Translations under genes and position numbers: made by a program | Part shown: positions 33,701 to 42,931 of the stretch, in pieces | Layout: every line of letters begins with the position of its first letter | Numbering within the stretch: position 1 is the stretch's first letter | Source of the DNA: Balamuthia mandrillaris | Lineage: Eukaryota > Discosea > Longamoebia > Balamuthiidae | Assembly: GCA_031835245.1 (NCBI GenBank) | Contig: JAVKOQ010000234.1 | Location: 18,356 to 82,355 of the forward strand | Reading direction: 5' to 3' | Length of the DNA: 64,000 bases | The notes under the pieces: model-generated | What the model was told of the DNA's origin: nothing | Database searches by the model: none | What the model saw: the letters and a program-made list of their open reading frames with translations, nothing else

Positions 33701-36667
33701 CAAAGTGTAACATTTGTACGGGGTGAAGGATAGCAAACCTCCTTGTCTGGACCAAACAACTCCTCCATGAGCGAGTAGAAACCACAAGAGAGCATCTTGG
33801 CACGAACAAAAACGTGGCGTGTGCCCTCTACCAGAACTTTTGCAGTTTTAGCATCTCGTTGCAGCTCCGCGTTCATTTTCATGGAGTGTCGCTGAGTAGG
33901 AACGACTTCTCCATTGGGGAACAAAGGCTGCCCTTTGCTGTGCTTGCCGCCGTTCTCTCTTTCTTTCCTTTCCCTTTCATCCTTCTCTTTACTGCTACCG
34001 CTGCCGCTGTGCTTTTCTTTATGCTTGTTAGCGTCATTGCTGCTCGCTGCGTCGGCATAATCTCCTTCGTCTTGGTTGAGCTCCTTGTCCTTGGTCGTTA
34101 ACATAGCAGAAGAGGTTAGATAGATTCGAGAGGCATGCTTGCTGCCTTGCTGCGGTGGTTGCAATTGTAGCTCATTCGAGCTGCCCTTACTGCTGCCACC
34201 ACCGATACTACCACTGCTACTCCTCGTCGTTGCGTTGGTTTCTTCAGAGAAGGATGAATGACGCGAAGAAGAGGAGGCATTGCGGGGGCTAGTAGTACTA
34301 CTCTCGTTGGTCGTCGTGTCATCATTGTGCATTGTCGCTGCGGATGACGACGAAATGGAGGAAAGCGAATCCGTCGCAGCAACTGTTTGTTCCTTTTCTC
34401 CTCCGTTTTCTTTGGGTATAGCCTCATAGCAACTAGTACAATTGTCTTCTGAACTCGGAGAGACCAAAAGCGATTTCTCAGTGTCTCGAAGCAGGTTCTG
34501 AAGACTTTGCCATAGCCATAGGTTTCTGCCATCCTCCGACGCAGACGAATCCAAGGAGGAGAACCTTCCAGATAGGGAAACGTTTCGCAGGAAGCTGCTT
34601 ACGTTGGCCATTTGCATAAAGTTGAAGGGAGAGTCAGGAGCGCTCTTGTTTTTCAAGAGGTAGTTCTGCAGGTGTTGGTTGATCCAGCGCGGAGAGGCCA
34701 TGATGAAACGGCAGACTTTGTCTCCTCTTGCTCTACAGAGAATCTGTGCGGACACCAAGTTCATCCCAAAACATCGAGAGCACCACCCACTGTTCATGGT
34801 AAGTTGGTTGTAAGAAGGGCATATACAACCAAGAAGCGGGAAGCAGAATACTAGAGAAGACGAGAGAAGGCGAGAGGCATGTACCTGTAATAACCAGCGC
34901 TAGAAACACAGACATGCTCCAAGCCCTTGGGTTGCTTTTGGGAAGCTCTTCTCCAGGTGTCCGCCTCAAAGGCATGATACTGGTCATAGACCACATAGAA
35001 ACCAGCCTCGTTCAACGGATTCCGCGAGTCACCAAGTCCACCACCGTGATGGCGCGCATCGGCGCCAGCAGCGACGAAGCCCTCGGACGCCTCCACAATA
35101 TGGACCTTGGCCCAACCGGTGTGAGCGCAGAAGCAACAGCCGGCCACCAGGCGAGCGTGCCAGTCCTTGCGTGGCACCACTTGGGACCTGCCCTCCTTGG
35201 CCTTGCAAAACCTGAGGAAGGCCGAGGCGTCGGAGCGGCCGATGCTGTGGGCCAGGTCGTAGAGCAGGTTCTTGGCAAACTCGGTGGAGTCAGCGGTGGA
35301 CTGGAAGCCTATCCGCTCGGCGTAGCTGAAGAAGTCGACTGAGAGCGTCTCTGCGCGAAGCAACACGTATCTTCTCGTGTGTTCAACAAAGGGAGAGCAA
35401 GAGGAAGAAGGGGTGAGGCTTTGAGTGTTTTGTGATAGCTTAAGGAGGAGAGAGAAGGAGAGAGAGAACAAAGAAGCATAGAGAACAAGATCAAATGGAG
35501 GGAAGAGGCTTGGCAACAACAAACCGTTCCTCCAACAGCAGGGGCTTGCCCACTTTACGCGGCAGGGAGGCGTCAAAGTGTTTGCCGACCATGCGCTCGA
35601 TGCGGCCCCATTTGTCGGCCAGAAAGCGGGCAGAGGGCGAGGCCGCCGCCGCTTCAATCTGCTGCTGCTCGTCGTCCTGTGGGTAGGGACGTTGTTGTGG
35701 TTGGCGTTGTTGGTAGTGTTGGTATGAGTAGCGTGGTTGGTGGTGTTGTGATGGCGGTGGTTGTTGTTGCCGCAGCCAGTGAAGGTGGGTTTGGAATTGG
35801 TTAGAAAAGGAGGTGGTTAGACGAGAGTAAAAAGAATGCTCCACTTTTGGCTGCACGTTTGGAGGAGAAGGGGGGAGGGGGAGGAGAGGAGGAAGGAGGG
35901 AGGGGTGTTTCTGTCTTTCTTTCTTTCTGTTTTCTCTTCTTTCTTCTTTAATTACTGTAATGCTAATAATGCGCTCCCCGGTAGACTTCTTTGAAACTGC
36001 AAACAAGAAGGAGAAGGTGTACCTTGGGGAGGTTGGTCCTAGGGCTGCCCTTCCTGCCGCTGTGTCTCGAGGAGGGTGGGGAGTCCCTCGGGGAGGTGGC
36101 GTTGTTGTTGCCCCTCTTGCTGCTGCCGCTCTTGCTGCTGCTGTGGTGGCCGTCCTCTTTGGGAGAGAAGGAGCTTCTTCGTACACGTGTGGAAGAGGAT
36201 GGCGTGTTGCTGCTGCTCGACTTGCTGCTGCTCCCTTTCGTGTTCTGCTCCGCATCCGTAGACCTTCCTCTTTTCCTGACGTCTTTGACTTGCCTCACCT
36301 CATTCATCAACTGGTTTCGTCTGCGCTTGTCCTCTTCCGTCGGTCCTCCACTTGTTCCACTGCTCGAGGACGAGGTGGTCTGTTCTCCTCCCCCTCCTCC
36401 TCCTTCTTTCCCACCGGTGGTGGTGGCAAGCAAGGAAGCAGGGTTGGTGCCACCGGGGGAATGAGCCTTGTTCCTGCGCTCCCTGCTCTTTCGCTTCTCC
36501 CTCTCGGAGCCTCGTTTTTGTCGTCCCTCTTTTTTGCTGTGTTGAGGGCTGCCGCTACCTCCTCCACCGCCAGCAGTTTGGTCGGTAGCGAGGGGCTGCG
36601 GTTCTCCTTCCTTCTTTCCTGCTGCTCTCCCGTTGTGGTCCGCTTGGGGGGAGGCGGCTTCTTTCAT
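30287..36667 (-). CDS. Tandem V4R-domain protein with C-terminal PP2C-like phosphatase domain
   Basis: Six exons: 36667-36023, 35850-35521, 35348-34885, 34789-33739, 33644-30683, 30456-30287 (1,873 aa). Residues 1-330 are Ser/Gly/Arg- then Gln/Pro-rich. The first V4R (vinyl-4-reductase, small-molecule binding) domain spans about 285-510, ending GWCSRCFGMNLVSAQ / RARGDKVCRFIMASP. The second spans about 815-1000 (FYSLMEELFG ... TAGYAAGWCSACTSTALI ... CRFVVSHPKRI). From about 1320 a PP2C-like domain follows (LPLRTKASLLKDV, GDPICDCFAAV, LCVCDGCGWG, AGTTTLLAGLVL, GVSIGDCKAF, LVSDGVYDNLD, and HTTCVCIRVG at the end), closest in style to the CG9801-like PP2C group. It keeps the metal-binding DG and DGVYDN positions. 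Ligand-controlled phosphatase activity is inferred. The last junction is odd (see findings). Confidence 0.82.
33654..33697 (-). repeat. (CT)n microsatellite in a V4R-PP2C intron
   Basis: GA on the plus strand, so CT in the transcript, within intron 33645-33738 and ending about 10 nt before the acceptor. Confidence 0.95.
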
Positions 36668-37561
36668 CTTCTCTACAAATCACGCAGCCTTTCCAATCTC
36701 TCGGTGTTGGTGCTTACGCTTCTTTCCACTTCTCCTCCACCTTCCCTCTCCCCTTCTTCCTTGAAAAAGGAAGGGGAGGTTGTTGTTCAAGCTTTACTGC
36801 GGAGTTGAACTTGAAAAAAACAAAGATGTGTCTATATCTATGTACTGTAGTAGATGCAGCTGTTCCCTTTTTTTTGTTTTGCCCTTTAACAGAGTGGGTT
36901 TCAAGCTTTCGTTCGTGAGTGAGAACAAACAAAATGAAAGAAACGAACGGGTTTTAACACTCAGAAAATAATTCCACTTCCTCACCACAAACCTGACAAC
37001 AAAACAAAACCAAAAAAAAAAAAATTAACCAATAAATTAAATAAAAAACAGGTCTTCGTTTTCCTCTCCCTTTAGACCACTAGTGCGTCCAAGTTGCTTC
37101 CTTCCTTCTTTTTTGTTGAAAAAAAAAAAAAACAAAAAGAATCGTCGTCTTCAGCACAGTTTTATGAAGCGACGCGTTTTTTTCCTTTTTTTGGGCATAT
37201 TATCTGCTCCTCCTACCGGTTGCCCTAACAACCAACTGTTACAAAGTTTACCAGTTGCAAAGCAAAGACTTTCCTCTCTTGTTGTGAAGCCACCTCTTTC
37301 AATGGGTATTTTTTCTTTCTGGAGCATCGTGATGAAGGAGAGTGTGTAAAGGGAATGCACAGGCGGCCTAGGTACATACAGGATTTGCTGGGTGCTTAGA
37401 AACAAAAAAAAATTCTTTGGGAGATCCAAACCATGTTTTTTCCGTGCGGCATCGTGCTGAGTAGCGGTGGCTGTTCCACCAAGCGAGGTGGGTTAGGTTC
37501 CCAGAGAGGGCAAGCACAAACAACTGCAAGCACACTGTGGTCCTTGTCGAAAAAGGAAAAG
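36668..37561. other. Intergenic region upstream of the V4R-PP2C gene
   Basis: About 890 bp, AT-rich, with A-runs near 37014 and 37120. No convincing gene; short open frames on both strands lack conserved features. Confidence 0.45.
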
Positions 37562-37795
37562 TCAGGGGTCCGAGGTGTAGGGCTCTCTTCTAACCCCTTG
37601 TCTCAATTCGGATAGCAGTTCTGCGAGAGAAGGAGAGACAAAAGCTCGTTCGTCGGAGGAGTAGTACGCCCAATGAGGTTCCTCCTCCATCATATCAAAG
37701 GCGGAGGAGTCGCGCTTCTTCTTTTTCCATGGGAGCCAATTCGCCGAGGACAGTGTCAGCAGTCCCACCACAAGCTCTCCGACCGTGTTAGCCAT
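37562..37795 (-). CDS. Small putative protein (77 aa)
   Basis: Single open frame with a good ATG. It begins MANTVGELVVGLLTLSSANW, then KKKKRDSS, an acidic Met/Glu patch, HWAYYSSDERAFVSPSLAELL and a charged end. The composition is protein-like and unlike the surrounding AT-rich sequence. No family recognised. It could also be the first exon of a longer gene running left, or the product of chance. It lies downstream of the Frizzled-like gene on the same strand. Confidence 0.4.
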   Translation of the reverse strand: MANTVGELVVGLLTLSSANWLPWKKKKRDSSAFDMMEEEPHWAYYSSDERAFVSPSLAELLSELRQGVRREPYTSDP

Positions 37796-38071
37796 GTTGT
37801 TCTTGTTGTTGAATGCTGTTTTCCTGTTTTTTTGTTGCAACAGAAAGATAAGGATGCTTTGATTCGTGGCTCAGGCTTTTTCTCAACAATTCCTAGAAAC
37901 ATTACGGAGTTGTTGTTAATACCCCGAGAAGCCAATGGGAATGTTAACAACAATCCGATTTGTCGCCGATTTGTTTAGAGAAATCCCCGTTTACGTTTTT
38001 TATCGTACATTGTGTTATGTTGTTTGCTTTACTGGGGGACATCTACAAATAACATGGCGATTCGCTCTTTG

Positions 38072-38390
38072 CTAGGGAGAGGAAGACCCTTTTGTTTCCA
38101 CCAGCTGACGACCATGTACCTTCCTGCACCTTGGGGTGCTTGTGGATTTAGCAAATTCCGAGTCGGAGCTCAGTTCATCTCGAGACAGGCGTCTGTTCCT
38201 GATGAGGTAGAACCATGCGTTCAGGATTTCCACCGATGTACCAAAGATGAGAAAGACAAAGAAGCCTTGTGCCACCTCGCTGAACGTCGCTAACATCCAT
38301 ACAGGATAGCTTATCTTGGAGTCTAGAACACAGTCATTTGGTACCGGTTGGTCAAGCACTATGTCATCTTTGTTAACTCAAAAGCAAGAG

Positions 38391-38428
<38 letters not shown>

Positions 38429-40623
38429 AAGTAGGAGTTACTACCTTCAGCAGCAGCATTACGAAAGGAGCATTTCAAAAATAGGGAATATTCATGATAT
38501 TGATCCTCCTTGGTGGCGTGAAAGAGGATTTGATAGGATAACACGAAAGTGTATATCCAAACATAGATCATAAGGAAGCCAATCAATCGCCATTGATACG
38601 TAAAGAACTTCCATCCTTGGTGCGATTTCTGTTCAGAGTATTTGTGTAAATTTTGCATTCTAGTAAAAGGAAGAGAAGAGCGAGCGAGAGAAAGGGAGAG
38701 AGGAAGAAAGAGAGAGAGAGAGAAAGGACGTTGAAGCGGAGGAGATATCTTACCTTGTAGCCAAGTATCACCACCATCAAAAGAAGCACCACACCAATCA
38801 ATACACATACAAATATTGGCAAAGTGAGAAGCACCAAATTCCAAATATTAGATTGAGACACGGTGTCCTCTTGATGCACTGGCCCATTTGGTGTTGTTTC
38901 AAACACCAGTTGTTCGGCAGAATGAATGGTACACCTGTTAGTGATCAAGAAAAATGTTAGTACCATCTTCAAGAAAAAAATAATGAGAGCACGTTTACCA
39001 AAGATCATTTCCAAAGCCCAAACGATGCGCAGACAAAGCGATTATCACTGGCACAAGAGGCAATAGCCAACAGCTCAAATGAAATACTGCGTTCAGCGAT
39101 GGTTTGCGCCCAAAAAATTCTTTTTCTGTAAAAGTTGCAGTGGATCGTCCCGCCACCACCGACAAGAACAGTTGCACGGAAATAGCAAGCCACCAAGCTG
39201 CCCCCGCAAGAGTAAAATATACAAAGAAAATACCTGGTTCAAAGATAGGTGTTTAAGAGAAACAGAAGAGTGAAATAGTAAAAGCAACGTACCTTGAATG
39301 GTACACCAAGGATCGCCCCATTGATTGGCTGTATTGTCATCGCCGCACCAAACTTCTTGATGGCCTACCCTGCTACCCAAACAAAATGCAAAGGAACGTC
39401 CCAGCAGAGCAATGAAAAAGAATAAAGGAAGATGAGCAGGATAGCTCCGCTTAGAGGGCACGATCAGATAGGAGGCTATTAGCAGTGATAAGAACACAAA
39501 TGAAATCCATCCGAAGATAGTGATGACCAGCTTGAGGGCATCATATTCTTCATCGGTAACTAATGGTTGAGGGCAGTCGTAGGTGCAAAAGTTTTTTTCG
39601 GGATGAAAACCACTTGGACAACTGTATGGTAATGCTGTAATGGAAAATCAATTAGCGATATGACTCTCACGTCTCACTCATTGCTGTTCCTTCCTCTCCT
39701 CACGTGAAAGTACGGACCTCCTTGACCTTCAAGATATGCTCCAAAGCAATCAAGCGTTACGTTGAAATAAGAGTTACCTCCGTCCGCGGTCACAGAGACA
39801 TTGTAGCTTGGTCCCTCGGGAAAGATATCCTCCTTAGGGCGACCTGTTGCTGCTTCATAATATGGCTTCTCGCATGAAACAACCTCCGCCGGATTAACAG
39901 CGGTTTCATCCACAGAGGCTATACATGATTGCCTCATCGTATTACAGATATGATGACAAGTGAATGCTGCCACTGCTGTTGTTGTGGTGGTGGAGTTGCC
40001 TCTATTTTCTTCTGGTACTAATACTTCTTCACACCGCCTGGATTGCAATGTACAGCAGAAGCAGAAAATGAAGAAAAAGTAGAATGAGAAGAAGAACCAA
40101 AAAACCTTGTGATAAAACAGAGCCATGTAAGGAGGAAGAGAAAGAGAAGAGCTCACCGAAAGTAGAATGAGCAGGCAAACTGGTATATACGAAGTAGGCA
40201 TTCAGAATCCGCACCCGAGAAATACAGAAATATGCCACTGAATGGACGGTTAGCTCAAATACATAAACAAACGGAACAAAACTAAGCTGAGAAATACTGC
40301 ACTTTAACAGGGTAAGGCGAATTGGTGTGTGCTCGTCATAATAAACCAAGTCATAGTCCAGAAACTCATCGCAGTTGTGGAGTTCTTCGGGCGTAAACGA
40401 GGAGATGTTGACGCAACGGCCGCTGGGGTTTTGTGGGTCGCTTATGGTTGGTGGTGCCTGTCCTTCACCTGTTTGGTCCTTATTGTTTAGACAAAGAAGA
40501 AGGGAATGCCAAAGAGAATAACAGATATGAGAAGAGGGAGAACGAGGAGGGAACAAGAACATATAACATACTAAAGGGAACACCCGCAGCGAGCAAGACA
40601 AGCACAACACACAGCATGGCCAT
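38072..40623 (-). CDS. Frizzled/Smoothened-like seven-helix receptor
   Basis: Eight exons: 40623-40572, 40468-40303, 40037-39718, 39634-39293, 39233-38999, 38934-38754, 38628-38445, 38322-38072 (576 aa). A cleavable signal peptide (MAMLCVVLVLLAAG) leads into a Cys-rich extracellular domain (GRCVNISSFTPEEL, RCEEVLVPEE, FTCHHICNTMRQSC), then CPSGFHPEKNFCTYDCPQP. Seven membrane segments follow, from LKLVITIFGWISFVFLSLL to GFFVFLIFGTSVEILNAW, with PWCTIQG-IFFVYFTLAGAAWW in helix 3, as in Dictyostelium fsl receptors. It should act at the plasma membrane; the ligand is unknown. The cytosolic tail lacks a KTxxxW motif. The 182 bp just upstream of the start are a copy of part of the BRAT1-like gene. 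All phases agree with the junctions chosen. Confidence 0.9.
38396..38425 (-). repeat. (CT)n microsatellite in the last Frizzled-like intron
   Basis: GA on the plus strand, so CT in the transcript, in intron 38323-38444. Confidence 0.95.
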
Positions 40624-40643
40624 TTCCGCCTTGCTTCTCTCTG

Positions 40644-40825
40644 CCCTCACCACGTGCTCGTTGCTCTCTGTGGAGAGGGCGTGCCTCACCAAGAACTCGT
40701 CTTCCTGTGCTTCCCGCTCTTCGGCCGTCGGAGATGCCTCACGTGTGACAGCTGATAGCTCCATAGCTGCTAACGCTTTATACACCTGTTTCAATCGTTC
40801 CGTTGCCTTCTCTTCGTCTTGTTTA
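40644..40825 (-). repeat. 182-bp partial copy of the BRAT1-like coding end
   Basis: Direct repeat of 42151-42332 with no gaps and about 12 differences by my count (about 93% identity). The reading frame of the parent is kept (ELSAV-REASPTAEEREAQ...). The copy begins 21 bp upstream of the Frizzled-like ATG, so it forms that gene's leader or core promoter. Both ends of the homology are sharp. Confidence 0.93.
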
Positions 40826-41550
40826 GGACTTCTCTTTTCTCTCTTCTCTGGTCTGTCCTCACCGCTTTTATCCTACGGCGCCCGGCTCGTTCACCTGTCC
40901 TTTCCTCTCCCCACCCTTTTCGTTGATGGTAACGGCCAACTTCATGGTTAACCGAGCGGTTCTTTTCTTCTTACGCATGAGTGGCAGGGGGTTCGAAGGA
41001 GCGGGGAGTTGTCTGTTCACCAGAAGAAAAAGAATGATTAATGGAGAGCCTGCTGACTGCTAAAGGTGTGCAATACCTTTGTCAGCGCAATAATTGACTC
41101 TTGTCGATGGGTCCTAGTAGTAGTACCTTGTCATCGAACGATGGTAGAGGACAAAGCCTGAGAACGGTACTAAAGAATCGTTATTCTTTACCGGTTGCGT
41201 CGCAAGGTAGGAAGGGGAAAAGCGGGACGTGGTATCTTGGTTTGGTCTATTCCTGCGGGCTTACAGGCAGCGCTCGCGACGGTTGCAATTAGAAGCCAGG
41301 CCTTGGTGCCTTTTCCGTTGTTACAGACATGTCTGGGGTTGGGGTGTCTTTAGTGAGAGAGGCAGCTTAAAGAACAAATGACGCGACACACTCGTTCTGC
41401 TCGCCAAGTTTGATGATGGCGCTGAGAAGAGAGAACAAGCATGATGAAATAACTTTGAAAACATTTATGCATCTTGCGGATGATTGCCGAGGAGGGTCCA
41501 AGAGGTGAAGTTCAGAGGTTTTTGTTTCCTTGTGACAGATCTTCTCTTCC
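40826..41550. other. Intergenic region beyond the BRAT1 fragment
   Basis: About 725 bp between the duplicated fragment and the small gene at 41551. Nothing recognised; the parent's homology does not continue here. Confidence 0.45.
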
Positions 41551-42066
41551 TCACTCTTTTCTTGCTTGGTTGTGTTCTTTAAGCGTCTGCATTTCTTCGG
41601 GGTCCCTGCTGCGAAGTCGTTGCAACAGCTGGTCATCCTCCTCGCTGTATTGAAAGGCCTCGTCATCTCTTCTCCAGCGCAAGACGTACTCTGCTTCGGA
41701 GTCGAAGCCAAGGCTGCACAGCGCATCGTGAAGGCATGCTTGCAGCTCCTCCTTGCTCTGCCCTTGCTCCTGCGCTCCCCCTTTGCTGCACGTCAAGTGA
41801 GAAATCCAGTGGTTGTCTTCTGTGATGCTGTAGAATGGTGGCCAAAAGGAAACTCTTCTCTTTTTCCCCCTCGCTCTTCTGGGTCAGGTGCGAGCATACG
41901 AAGAGAAGGAAGGGAAGCAAACCACAATGCCAACAACAAACAACCTCGGCCCGCATGAATGCATCCCTTGGCCACGCTCATCATTCTCTCTTTTATTTCT
42001 CGCCGCAGAAGCACCAGCAAGGGAGCTACTGGCGAAACAACGAACGAGCAAAAGCGTTAAGCTCAT
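41551..42066 (-). CDS. Small putative mitochondrial protein (118 aa)
   Basis: Two exons, 42066-41945 and 41785-41551, with phase-consistent GT-AG signals. The N-terminus MSLTLLLVRCFASSSLAG resembles a mitochondrial presequence. The C-terminal part is helical and charged (KEELQACLHDALCSLGF, EAEYVLRWRRDDEAFQY, QLLQRLRSRDPEEMQTL). No family recognised. It starts 47 bp after the stop of the BRAT1-like gene on the same strand. An alternative start inside exon 1 would be out of phase with exon 2. Confidence 0.55.
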
Positions 42067-42112
42067 GTAAAACGATGGAAAGGACTATCTTGTTGTTGTG
42101 CACGATGAGAAA

Positions 42113-42878
42113 TCAGAATGGACAGTCCAGAAAGCACTCCTCTCGTTCATCCCTCACCACGTGCTCGTTGCTCTCTGCGGAGAGGGCGTGCCTCACCAAG
42201 AACTCGTCTTCCTGTGCTTCCCGCTCTTCGGCCGTCGGGGATGCCTCACGTATGACAGCTGATAGCTCCATCCCTGCTAACGCTTTCCACATCCGTTTCA
42301 TTCTATCCGTTGCCTTCTCTTCGTCTTGTTTATGTTCCAATTCCATTTCTTCCTTTAACAAATGTCGTTGGACCTCTGTCGCAGCTTCCAAGCGTACCAG
42401 GCGTTCGTAGTCTTGCACTGCGGCCACTAGCAATTTATCTCCGTCCATCATGAGGAACAACTCTTCTGTTTTGCCCTCCGAGAGTGAGAGCAAATGGAGA
42501 AGGAAACGAAGACCACGCAGCTTTACCTCCCAGTCAAAGTCCTGTAAAATAGCTTTCACTACGAGATTGGGGGAGGTCTCTTTTTCTTTGGTTCCTGCAC
42601 GTTGCTGGACAAAGTTATAGAGACATTGCAACGTATGACGATGGTTTGTCCAGTCCGTTACCAACTCCAGCGCCTCCCTTTATAGGTTTTTAAAATGGCC
42701 AAACAAAGGTAAGCGTCCAAGGCAGCGAGTGTAGGGAGACAGAAAAGAAGAAAGCATACCGCTTGACGAAAGCTTCGCTATCTTGCATCAAACGAAAGAT
42801 GAGGTTATGAAGGTCGGGGCAGACGCTCAGAATAGCTTTCCATCCTTCTTCACTTCGGCATACAAACTTTTAACGCAG

Positions 42879-42931
<53 letters not shown>

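Noticed and set aside
40480-40794. A fusion protein joining the BRAT1 fragment to the receptor signal peptide
   Set aside because: The frame is open, but the receptor ATG directly precedes a proper signal peptide; translation from there is simpler. Noted in findings only as a possibility.
40981-41020. GGGGTTCGAAGG resembling a tRNA T-loop
   Set aside because: No acceptor, D or anticodon stem can be formed around it.
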